The notes beneath the pieces are model-generated. The model ran no database searches, was not told the origin of the DNA, and saw only the letters and a list, made by a program, of their open reading frames with translations. Shown here in pieces: positions 24,301-31,581 of a stretch of DNA of 38,231 nt (position 1 is the first letter of the stretch; each line of letters opens with the position of its first letter). Source of the DNA: Pseudomonadota bacterium (GTDB lineage Bacteria > Pseudomonadota > Alphaproteobacteria > Rhizobiales > Pleomorphomonadaceae). Position numbers and translations under genes: made by a program. The stretch spans positions 1 to 38,231 of the forward strand of contig JAGSYV010000006.1 of assembly GCA_018262505.1 (NCBI GenBank), written 5' to 3'.

Positions 24301-26979
24301 GTCCCCCCAAAGGATCCCGGCGACAGGCCGAAGCTTATCGAGCAGCACTTGCGTCCGCTCGATACGGGCAGATATGGCCTGCCGGTCCGGACTGCTTGCC
24401 GCAACAAGTCTGGGTTCGGCGCCTAGTCCTTTGAGCGATTGCATCCAGGCCACGAGGGCAATAAGCGGCTCAGAGGCCGAGCGATCGCCCCGCCAATGGG
24501 AAGCGAAGACGCTACGTCCGAAGCCGTCTTCGTTATCGAGCAAGCGACGGGCGTTTTGCCCACGGGCCAACGCATCGAGCAGCGTTAGCGTTTCAGCCAA
24601 AGGCGGATTCGGGTTTGCCAGTATCGACCGGACGAGACGGTTCGCCTTTCGCCAATCACTGCTGAACACCTTGAATAAGCCGTTCCCGTGGGAGGCCAGT
24701 GTCGTGCGGGCCGCCGACAGGTCCATCGTCCACGCGCTTTCCTGCAGAACCGCGCCAATCTCCGCTCGGGCTTGTTCAAGGGCTCGAACAGCATCGGCCA
24801 GATCGGCCGCACGGTCGAGGTTGTTGTTCCAGAGATCGGCGGCAAAGGCTGCCGCGTCGATCTCGGGAGCTACGGCCACTCGCTCCCCGACCCTGACAAG
24901 ATGTTCTATGTCGGCCAGCGTGGTTGGCGCCGCGCGGGCCATGGTCTTGGCCAGGGCGTCAGCTTCAGCCATCAAGCGCGGCAGACCGTCCGCTAAAACC
25001 GCCAAACGCTCAAATGCCTCAAGCGTAAAGGAAGAGGGCAAACGAGTAAGCGTGTCGCGGTCTGCCTCGACGTCGGTCGTTCCGGCTGCCTCAAGGAATA
25101 CCTGGGCTAGTTCCGCTTGAAGCCGAGCATGGCGATTTCCTTTAGCAACTAGGGCAAGGATCGCCGGACCGTTGTCGGCCCAGTCTTGTGAGGAGAACGC
25201 TTTTCCGGAGAGCGAAGGCGCACCTGCTACACGGCGGGCCAGTTCCAGAACGGGCGTGATCGCATCTAGCGTGGAAGCGCTTTCCCGCTCCAAAATCGCA
25301 GCCAATCCACTCTGCTCGGTATCGAGCCCGGATAGCCTCTCAGCCAAGGCCGCAATGCGAACCGTAAGTCGCTCGACGTCCATCGGAGTAACGGCAGCAA
25401 GACCAACGCCGTGCCAGATGTGGTCGGCGGGTTTCCCTATGACTTCTACCCGATCGACCAACTCGGATAGAACAGCGTGCCGCTCGGCAAAGCCGTCGGG
25501 CGTCCATTCGTGCGGGCCGGCCAGCATGATATCATTGGGTTTCTGTCCCGCGAGCCTCAGACGGACGAGCTGCCCGATGACCTGATACGGCGTGAGCCCA
25601 GCCTTGGGATGAGGCGCATGCATTCGTGCGACATGCGCATTGAGACCGTCACGAGCTTCGGTCAAACGAGCATAAAGAGATCCGGCATCACGAACCTTCG
25701 GCGCCCCGAGTTCCCAGGTGCGGCGAAGTTCATCAAGAAGCGCGCGCTTGTTCGCCTTGTTGCTGTGAAGCTCCAAGCAGGCAGCGCCGACGCCGGTAGC
25801 GTCCAAACGACGCTTCACGACCTCCAAGGCCGCCATCTTCTCGGCCACGAAGAGTACGGTCTTTCCGTCAGCGACGGCGGACGCGATCACGTTGGCGATG
25901 GTCTGACTCTTGCCCGTCCCCGGCGGTCCTTGGATAACCAGATCTCGTCCGCGGCGCACCTCGTGGACCGCCAGTGTCTGACTGCTATCGCTGTCGACGA
26001 TGTGCAGCATGTCGGCTGGCGCGATGAAGGGGTCGATCCTCGCGTCCTCAGAGATCATATTGCCAGCGTCGGCAAACCCGTCGGACAAGAGGTTTCGGAT
26101 TAATGGGCGCTCGCTGATCCGAGCATGGGAGGGCCACGTCTCGGGATCAAGGTCTCGGTACATCAGGAATTTGGAGAAGGAAAAAAAGCCGAGCGCAACG
26201 TCGTCGTACTGCACCGACCAATCGGTCTTCGCTGCGACAGCATCCGCGACCTCATCCATGTAAGCAGTTGGATCGAAGCTATCGCTGGCCTCGAACTCCG
26301 GCAGCCTTATGCCATGAACGCGGTCGAGATAGGCTTCGAGCGATAAGTTGGAGGCATAGTCCTCCGGGCGGGAGCGGAGCTTGAACTTCTCGCCTGCATT
26401 GCCTCGCTCCAGCAAAACCGGAATCAACAGCAAAGGAGCAAAACGAGTGTTGGCCGCGTTCGTAGGATCGACCCACTTTAGCGTGCCGAGGGTCAGGTAA
26501 AGGATGTTGACCCCTTGTTCTTCTTCCAGGGTGCGTGCATCGAAGAAGAGTTCCAACAGCCGTTTCTGAAGTCCTTTAGGCGTTAGGCGCGTCTGCAGTT
26601 TTGTGTCCGCATGACGGCTGAAAACGCCTCGCTCGTCGGTAACGTCGTCCTCTGGCTGGGCTAGGTCGGTTAGTTCCTCGACCTCGGCATCGGGATTCTC
26701 TTCACCAGGCCGGGCAGGCTTGCCAGCGACGAACGTGAAGACTTTTCCCTCCTGGACAAGCAGGCGGAAAATCTCGGCACTCTTTTCATCAACGATGTCG
26801 ATTGATCGCGCACTCTTCGACGAGCGCGGCATATTCAGCAATCGATTGCGGGCCGAAAGATCGAGCAAGTCCATTCTTGCCCGATCCAGTTTGTCCGCGA
26901 CGGGCAGGGTGCTTTGGAAAACGGAGGTGTCGGCATTTTGATTTTGTGGTTCCAGAACAACCGACATGTGTGCCCCCAT
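21379..26979 (-). CDS. Giant DUF4011 - SF1 helicase - Vsr-like nuclease - DUF3320 protein
   Basis: About 1866 residues from the ATG at 26979 (26967 also possible). Order: an N-terminal DUF4011-type region (LLDLSARNRLLNMPRS, then LYLTLGTLKW); SF1 helicase Walker A GPPGTGKSQT near residue 355 and DLLVMDEASQI near 1240; helicase C-terminal motifs (MLRWHYRSRHQSLI, NVQGDERDVIFIS, LNVLISRAKQRCEVF); a Vsr/DUF559-like nuclease (LLGIECDGASYHDARSARDR, near 1590); and a C-terminal DUF3320 (VEEVTRVEGPVHIEEVTARI). Such COG1112-type helicase-nuclease fusions are widespread in defence islands and several act alone against phages. A role here is inferred from architecture and neighbours. Transcribed toward the toxin-antitoxin cluster, 186-229 nt after the AAA-M41 gene on the same strand. 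Confidence 0.85.
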   Translation of the reverse strand: MGAHMSVVLEPQNQNADTSVFQSTLPVADKLDRARMDLLDLSARNRLLNMPRSSKSARSIDIVDEKSAEIFRLLVQEGKVFTFVAGKPARPGEENPDAEVEELTDLAQPEDDVTDERGVFSRHADTKLQTRLTPKGLQKRLLELFFDARTLEEEQGVNILYLTLGTLKWVDPTNAANTRFAPLLLIPVLLERGNAGEKFKLRSRPEDYASNLSLEAYLDRVHGIRLPEFEASDSFDPTAYMDEVADAVAAKTDWSVQYDDVALGFFSFSKFLMYRDLDPETWPSHARISERPLIRNLLSDGFADAGNMISEDARIDPFIAPADMLHIVDSDSSQTLAVHEVRRGRDLVIQGPPGTGKSQTIANVIASAVADGKTVLFVAEKMAALEVVKRRLDATGVGAACLELHSNKANKRALLDELRRTWELGAPKVRDAGSLYARLTEARDGLNAHVARMHAPHPKAGLTPYQVIGQLVRLRLAGQKPNDIMLAGPHEWTPDGFAERHAVLSELVDRVEVIGKPADHIWHGVGLAAVTPMDVERLTVRIAALAERLSGLDTEQSGLAAILERESASTLDAITPVLELARRVAGAPSLSGKAFSSQDWADNGPAILALVAKGNRHARLQAELAQVFLEAAGTTDVEADRDTLTRLPSSFTLEAFERLAVLADGLPRLMAEADALAKTMARAAPTTLADIEHLVRVGERVAVAPEIDAAAFAADLWNNNLDRAADLADAVRALEQARAEIGAVLQESAWTMDLSAARTTLASHGNGLFKVFSSDWRKANRLVRSILANPNPPLAETLTLLDALARGQNARRLLDNEDGFGRSVFASHWRGDRSASEPLIALVAWMQSLKGLGAEPRLVAASSPDRQAISARIERTQVLLDKLRPVAGILWGDLPEKELVFGDALSLDRADLNFVHDVLIRFHSADRATAAIMADVPASLPERLRLLERLIEGQNCAQALVDGDTLGRSSFDTVWLAHDSDWEKLKRIADWIGANGDIRLLASRIEDRAGLAGRSDAIERDRTDLTSDFDRLLADLRFDCQRGFSVSNVAAVPLAQLHARLRKWMNGGEHLSKWVAYRDRADRGRALGCHEVVDRLEDGRLLPGEVIPSFEITYFEAVHADQVGVAPELGRFDGTLHGRIASDFADLDRQRIALASMEVVSAHHKRLPPRDGGAIGPVGVLRAEMQKRRGHMPIRKLMERAGPAVQALKPVFMMSPLSVAQFLAPGVFDFDLLVMDEASQIQPVDALGAIARAKQVVVVGDPKQLPPTAFFAKMIGNAGDDENDDGGRVGDIESILGLFSARGLPTRMLRWHYRSRHQSLIAVSNRQFYESKLFIVPSPYTAEAGMGLRFHHIPNGLFDAGGTRTNQVEAKIVAQAIVDHARQCPELSLGVAAFSAAQRRAILDHLEVLRRGLPPETEAFFQDHPAEPFFVKNLENVQGDERDVIFISVGYGPITPGGRVPMRFGPLGSEGGERRLNVLISRAKQRCEVFASMTDEDIEPDFAQTRKGVFAFRLFLHFARTGQLTMAESTGRDFDSVFEEQVAKALQALGYQVHRQVGLAGFFIDLAVADAERPGRYLLGIECDGASYHDARSARDRDRLRQSVLESHGWTIHRVWSTDWFQRPKEQLDLIVARIEAAKAEHDAEATARASRAVPFEIVTIEREDATEIGLAPAGEAAASLGEFYVEAEPRRPRYGATELHETPTGTLASLVEEVTRVEGPVHIEEVTARIRNAWGLKRAGNRIQQAIEAAAAFAVTTGRVERSGDFLSIPQATVRVRDRSAAVSLSLRQADMLPPSEIRTAVLDIVRRNLGATSDQVVQAVSRAFGIKSTSATVREAIEKQISAAVSSGELTMQADMLVATTTSE

Positions 26980-27207
26980 AACTTCACGCGCCGAGAAACT
27001 CCCTTTGGAGCAATGCTCCAAAGGCCGTTTGGTTTGCGTCAGCGTGAATTACCCCCGATGGCATCCTGCCCACTTGAGAAAGCTAGGATGCTTAACCTCT
27101 ACGTCGCAATCTCTGATAGATCAATTCCAGCCACCTCCATATTGCCGATAAACACTTCCGAAGGTACCTGCACCCCGATCGGCTATGGAGCGTGTGGCAG
27201 TATTGCG

Positions 27208-29205
27208 TCAAATTGGGAAGCCCGGCGTAACCGATCGCTGTGCGTGGCTCATACTTCGGGAACGAAGCGCGTTACGGAAGGCGTCTCCGTCAAGATAGCT
27301 GGCCTCCGAAAGCTGGTTGGCAAGCGATAAAATGACTGCTCGTTCGGAGGCAATTACGGTTCTTGCCCGGCTCTTGGCTTCATTCAGGATCGAGTGGACC
27401 TCGTTGCGCACTACTGGGTTCGAGTTGACAAGCCTGTCGGCCGTGCCGCTAGGTGCTAGGAATACCAGTGACGAACCCAAGCCACTCGATGCTGCCAAAT
27501 CAATGGCGAGGGATGTAGCCCTGTCCAGGTCGGAACCCGCTCCGCCGCCAGCGCCGTCAGATGCCTCTCCGAGAAATACCTCCTCAGCGGCGATGCCAGC
27601 CATGCTGGCTGCGATCTCATCAATGTAGTCCTCTCGCTTTCGAAGCTTGATCTGCTCGCGCCGCACCGCCGTGCTTCCCGTGGAGACGGTGCGCGCGTCG
27701 TCCGATTTCTCGATCCAATTCAGAATCGTGACGTGCAGAACCGATCCTGTGCCGAGAATGGTGGTGACAGCGGCATGCCCGGTCTCATGGAGAGCCACCC
27801 TCCAACGATCGTTTTCCGGCATAGGAATGAGTTCCGGCAACCCGGCAACCAGATCATCGTTCGACAGGGGGCGCTTGTCTGCCCTGGCCCGGCGGCGTGC
27901 GCCGCGAACGAGTTGTTCCAAATACGCTCCCGTCTTGCCGGTTGTCCTCTCAGCAACCTGAAGAAGCTGTTCGTCCGGTAGGTCCACCCCATGGAATCGA
28001 AGAATCCCGAGACGAGCTTGGAAGTCAGGCAGCGGAATTCGAATGTGCCTATCCAACCGTCCCGGTCGCATGAGGGCCTCGTCAAGGAGCTCCGGGTAGT
28101 TGCACGCTCCAACAACAACCACGCCCTGCCGATCTTCGACCCCATCGAGCGCTTCGAGAAGCCCACTCATCACCTGAAAGCTATAGTGAGCGTTGTCTCC
28201 GGAGAATCGAGCCCGATCTCCGAAGCCATCAACTTCGTCGATAAACAAGATTGACGGAGCTGTTCTGATTGCGTCTGCGAACGACTTCCGCATGGCTTTC
28301 AGCATGTCCCCGAGGTGCCCGCACGCCTGCCATTTTGCATAGCTTGTCGCGATCAGTGGAACACCGCACGATGCCGCTAGAGCCTTGGCGTACGTTGTCT
28401 TTCCAGTCCCGCTCGGTCCCGAGAGCACGACACCCCGATCGATGTCTTTCCACTCCAGCTCCCCGCGACGCCAGGCAGCCAGTTCCGTTGCCAGGCACTG
28501 GCCCCATTCCGTTGCTTCACCCATGCCCGGCAGGGTCTCAAGAGTGAGACGCTGCTTCGAAGTCTGAGACGGCGGCGATGCTTTCGGCTGCTCATCGGAG
28601 AGCTTCCATAGAATGCTCCTTACTCTTCGCAATGAGCGACCGACGCGAAAAATGGCGTCGAGTTTTTCAAGGGGAAGCTTGAGGGCGAGCTCGGCGTCTT
28701 CGTCCGACAACTCAAGACCGACGACCATGCGTGCAGCAGCTCTGATGTCACGAGTGGAGACCGGTCGTACTTGGACAATGGCATCGGCAAGATTGGTGAA
28801 ATCTTCAGGAAAAGCCTCCTCGGAGGTCGCAATCCCGAAAAGCCAATAGTTTGTCGCGAGGGGCCAGGCGTCCGGGTTTCGTCGTTTCCTGGAGTTCGGG
28901 GTGTCCCACACGCAGGCGATGAACTCCGCATTGTGGTCCATCCATGGGACATTTTCCACCACCCGTCTGCAAATCCACTCGCAACAATCGCGGTATTGTT
29001 CGGGATCGATATGACCCTCGGGGACGACGAGGCCGAGCATCATCGGTAAACCGCGGGAAAAGCCGAACTGGTGCCGCAACGCGGACACTAGCGTCGCCCA
29101 AGTGCAGAAGGTGGAAACACTATCAGTCGGTGGTCGCAGAACGGCAGTTTTGAAGGAGGTGTCCCCGAGATCCGGAAGGATCGGGTTAAAAGCTCTTTTC
29201 GGCAT
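27208..29205 (-). CDS. Soluble AAA+ ATPase fused to M41 (FtsH-like) zinc metalloprotease
   Basis: 665 residues. About 220 N-terminal residues of unknown fold replace the transmembrane segment of FtsH. The AAA+ core has Walker A GPSGTGKT (263-270), Walker B SILFIDEVDGFGDR (318-331) and an arginine-finger region ALMRPGRLDR. The protease part has the zinc motif HETGH (473-477) and a DLDRAT stretch near 555 that supplies the third ligand in FtsH. All catalytic residues look intact, so it is predicted to be an active ATP-dependent cytosolic protease. It is the third gene after two small paralogues on the same strand, 86 nt downstream of the second; the gap contains a 23-nt palindrome. The small proteins may be adaptors or substrates (inference). 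Confidence 0.87.
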   Translation of the reverse strand: MPKRAFNPILPDLGDTSFKTAVLRPPTDSVSTFCTWATLVSALRHQFGFSRGLPMMLGLVVPEGHIDPEQYRDCCEWICRRVVENVPWMDHNAEFIACVWDTPNSRKRRNPDAWPLATNYWLFGIATSEEAFPEDFTNLADAIVQVRPVSTRDIRAAARMVVGLELSDEDAELALKLPLEKLDAIFRVGRSLRRVRSILWKLSDEQPKASPPSQTSKQRLTLETLPGMGEATEWGQCLATELAAWRRGELEWKDIDRGVVLSGPSGTGKTTYAKALAASCGVPLIATSYAKWQACGHLGDMLKAMRKSFADAIRTAPSILFIDEVDGFGDRARFSGDNAHYSFQVMSGLLEALDGVEDRQGVVVVGACNYPELLDEALMRPGRLDRHIRIPLPDFQARLGILRFHGVDLPDEQLLQVAERTTGKTGAYLEQLVRGARRRARADKRPLSNDDLVAGLPELIPMPENDRWRVALHETGHAAVTTILGTGSVLHVTILNWIEKSDDARTVSTGSTAVRREQIKLRKREDYIDEIAASMAGIAAEEVFLGEASDGAGGGAGSDLDRATSLAIDLAASSGLGSSLVFLAPSGTADRLVNSNPVVRNEVHSILNEAKSRARTVIASERAVILSLANQLSEASYLDGDAFRNALRSRSMSHAQRSVTPGFPI

Positions 29206-29230
29206 GTCGAAGTCTCAAAAGCGGGAGATC

Positions 29231-29253
29231 GCCATGCCGTCGGACGGCATGGC
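29231..29253 (-). other. Intercistronic 23-nt palindrome (hairpin)
   Basis: GCCATGCCGTC, one G, then GACGGCATGGC: a perfect 11-bp dyad in the 86-nt gap between the second DUF6634-like gene and the AAA-M41 gene. No T-run follows on the minus strand, so it is not a standard terminator. It could tune expression of the protease relative to the small genes or mark an RNA processing site. Confidence 0.5.
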
Positions 29254-29291
29254 CTAAGGAGGCGTGGCGGCGGTTCTGGGTATCGGTATGC

Positions 29292-29633
29292 TCATTGGTC
29301 GGGTCCTCCCGAGGCGGGCTTACCGAGGCGGTAGAAGCGGCTGAGTGTCCGAGCCCAACCCTCCTGCGGTGCGATCAGCCAGACCTCAGATGTGACAATC
29401 GGACGAGCGGTACCGGGAAGCAGAGGGTGGCCGGAGGATAGCCCGGTCAGGCAGGAGACAGGTCGAACCGCCGGTGTCCATTGGTGCAGGATGGGCGCTT
29501 CGCCGAGGAGGCGGGCGTCGGGATATCCCTCGGCGCGGATGCGTTCGAGGTCGTGGATCAGCGGCCGCAGCAGTGAGTTGGTGTAGTCCAGTTCATTGAG
29601 AACGGACTGATCGCGAGCGTCGAAGACAAACAT
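29292..29633 (-). CDS. DUF6634-like small protein, second copy
   Basis: 113 residues from the ATG at 29633, chosen because a perfect AGGAGG lies 5 nt upstream. Contains LIHDLERIRAEGYPDARLLG, then APILHQWTPAVRPVSCLTGL and a conserved end GWARTLSRFYRLGKP. The protein is paralogous to the upstream gene product (shared EAPxLxxW, GWARTLxxxxRLG). I believe these match the DUF6634 family; function unknown. It starts 10 nt after the stop of the first copy, whose TGA overlaps the upstream edge of this ribosome binding site, so coupling is likely. The pair precedes the AAA-M41 gene, suggesting a shared role. Confidence 0.65.
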   Translation of the reverse strand: MFVFDARDQSVLNELDYTNSLLRPLIHDLERIRAEGYPDARLLGEAPILHQWTPAVRPVSCLTGLSSGHPLLPGTARPIVTSEVWLIAPQEGWARTLSRFYRLGKPASGGPDQ

Positions 29634-29643
29634 GAAGGCCTCC

Positions 29644-29958
29644 TCATTGCATCTCGTCGACGTGGCGGCCGAGGCGAACCCAACCGTGAAGTGTCCGCGC
29701 CCAACCCCGACTGCGGGAGAGCGCGAAAACAGGCTGGCCAATTAGCGAGGTCGGTCTGTCGATGCCCGAGAGGCTGATGATCCCTCGCAAGGGAACAAGG
29801 GTTTCGGACCACCCCTCAAGGAGCGGGGCTTCGTTGAGGCGGACCATCGGCGGAACGCCGTTTCCGTAGAGGAGATATCGAAGGTCGTCGGCAACTTTGG
29901 AAAGTGCGTCGATGTCGTCAGGACCTTTGACGATGAACGAACAAGACGGATTGGACAT
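29644..29958 (-). CDS. DUF6634-like small protein, first copy
   Basis: 104 residues from the ATG at 29958, which has GGGAG 5 nt upstream. The sequence has DDLRYLLYGNGVPPMVRLNE, APLLEGWSETLVPLRGIISL and RSRGWARTLHGWVRLGR, aligning along its length with the next gene. No signal peptide or membrane helix is visible, so it is likely cytosolic like the AAA-M41 protease. First gene of the unit; an 8-bp hairpin lies 12 nt upstream of the start codon. Confidence 0.65.
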   Translation of the reverse strand: MSNPSCSFIVKGPDDIDALSKVADDLRYLLYGNGVPPMVRLNEAPLLEGWSETLVPLRGIISLSGIDRPTSLIGQPVFALSRSRGWARTLHGWVRLGRHVDEMQ

Positions 29959-29969
29959 AGGGTCTCCCT

Positions 29970-29990
29970 GCCGGAATGCTTGATTCCGGC
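29970..29990 (-). promoter_or_regulatory. Leader hairpin upstream of the DUF6634-like/AAA-M41 operon
   Basis: GCCGGAAT and ATTCCGGC form a perfect 8-bp stem with a 5-nt loop, immediately 5' of the GGGAG ribosome binding site of the first gene. As RNA it could modulate ribosome access; as DNA it could be an operator. Confidence 0.4.
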
Positions 29991-30353
29991 GCAAAACGGC
30001 CACGAGAAGAGTTCAATTGCGAAAGCAATGACTGATCAGGGCGGATGATGAGAAGGAGATCGGGTGGCGAGCACCTGATCGAAGCCGAGGCCTGACACTC
30101 CGGTGCGGAGCAGGCTAGCAAACGATCAGCGTATGAGTGCAGTGCCGAATTTCATAGTGGCGTAGTGCATAAGGTTAAAACCCTAAGCATCGGTAAACTT
30201 CCTGAGTGTCTCCGGACGTTAGGATACGCCTTCGAACGGACGCCGCATCGCAATGAGGGCTGCCTTCAGGCCGCGAGTGCAATCGCCCATGAACGAGGGA
30301 ACAAGGAATACCGTCGTGAAGCGGCAGACATCTTCATTGGTGTCACGACAGCG
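29991..30353. other. Gene-poor gap, about 360 bases
   Basis: This stretch separates the minus-strand AAA-M41 operon from a small minus-strand membrane-protein gene. It should contain the promoter of the operon, but I could not assign -35/-10 boxes with confidence. A plus-strand open frame runs through it without a ribosome binding site or recognisable motif, so I do not call it a gene. Confidence 0.4.
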
Positions 30354-30596
30354 CTAAGCGATCAGTCTGCTCGTCAGCAGAATACCCAGTCCCAACAGCG
30401 CGACGATCCATACGGAGCATCCGACCCCTTTGGTGGTGCGATTATAGACCCTGTTGTAGGCTGCCTTTTTGGGGTCTGTGACCCATCCAAGCCCCTTGGG
30501 TGCCTTAACTCTCAAGTTGTGGCGGATCATCCGCTTTACGGATGTCCTGGCCGCTATCCGCTTCTTAAGGCTCGGAGTGCGTATGCCAAATTTCAT
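30354..30596 (-). CDS. Small basic single-pass membrane protein of unknown function
   Basis: 80 residues. A strongly basic N-terminal half (SLKKRIAARTSVKRMIRHNL) and a motif DPKKAAYNRVYNRTTKG are followed by one hydrophobic C-terminal helix (VWIVALLGLGILLTSRLI). The organised composition and a GGGGGG element just before the ATG support a real gene. It looks like a C-terminally anchored protein with a positively charged cytoplasmic domain. No family name recognised. It is divergent from the thermonuclease gene and not clearly linked to any neighbour. Confidence 0.6.
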   Translation of the reverse strand: MKFGIRTPSLKKRIAARTSVKRMIRHNLRVKAPKGLGWVTDPKKAAYNRVYNRTTKGVGCSVWIVALLGLGILLTSRLIA

Positions 30597-30677
30597 GATC
30601 CCCCCAGCAGGCCCGTTGCTGCATCCCCGCTCGCATTATACTTCTGCGGGAAATGCCGGCGTCAAGGAATGCGCTCC

Positions 30678-31359
30678 ATGAATCCCCTGAATGCAGTTGT
30701 TACGCTGTTGGCGGTCGCCTTGTTGGCGACAGTGCCAGCTACAGGGGCAGAGGCCGTTCGGGTGGTTGATGGCGACACGATCGTCGTTGGCGGCATCACG
30801 CATCGCATCCACGGGATCGATGCCCTGGAGTTCGGGCAAACTCGCAAAGGCTCATCAGGCAAGCTGTGGCCTTGTGGGAAGGCCGCGCTTGCCGAAATGG
30901 AAAAGCTGGTGCTGTCATCTGCGCGGGTTGAGTGCGATGATCGCGGCAAGGACGGCTACGGTCGCCCAGCTCTCGGTGTGCTACGCCGATGGCCAAGACA
31001 TCGGGAAGCGTCTTGTTGAGGACGGCCTTGCTTGGTCCTTCAGGAAGTACTCTCACGACTATGACGTCGACCAGGAGAAGGCACGCTTTCGAGGAAAAGG
31101 CGTGTGGCAAGCCGAGACTGAAACCCCATGGGATTTTCGCGCGCACAAATGGGACAGCGCGATTCAGTCGGTTCCGGACCGTCGTTGCCCAATCAAGGGC
31201 AACATCAACGACAAGGGCGAGCGCATCTACCACGCGCCGTGGTCGCCCTGGTACGCGAAGACCAACGTCAACATTGAGCATGGCGAGCGCTGGTTCTGCG
31301 ACGAGGCCGAGGCCGTTTCGGCGGGACGGCGAGCACCCTATTGGGGACGGGATCGGTGA
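30678..31359 (+). pseudogene. Secreted thermonuclease-family (SNase-like) gene, frameshifted near 30965
   Basis: A signal peptide (VVTLLAVALLATVPATGAEA) precedes the nuclease fold: VRVVDGDTIVVGGITHRIHG, IDALEFGQ, then VECDDRGKDGYGR. The first frame ends at 31019 in nonsense. The family continues one frame over from about 30961 with VAQLSVCYADGQDIGKRLVE, DGLAWSFRKYSHDYD and a C-terminal extension (PWSPWYAKTNVNIEHGERWF) to the stop at 31359. Two tandem copies of ACGGTCGC would restore GYGRTVAQLSV; loss of one 8-nt copy explains the shift. As written the protein is truncated before the later catalytic region and is probably inactive. The start may be 30669 or 30678. Confidence 0.75.
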
Positions 31360-31581
31360 TGCCAGTCCCGACTGCGTGGGGCGCGGTCGGATGACCGCCG
31401 GCTGCGAGGTGATCTTCGTTTGGATGAGTCTCGTCCGTGCCGCCCCCGTTGCTCCAAAACGAACCGTCCATCCGGGTGACGGAGCTTCGTCATTAATCCC
31501 TTTGTGCAAACCACCACAGCTAGAAGCGGGCGACGCTCGGTTGTACGGTGGCGAAGCTGGAAGAATGCGTGGGGGGCGGCA

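Noticed and set aside
23927..25120. 397-codon plus-strand frame inside the helicase gene
   Set aside because: Serine/arginine-rich low-complexity product typical of the antisense of a GC-rich gene; the minus-strand helicase has clear motifs through the same region.
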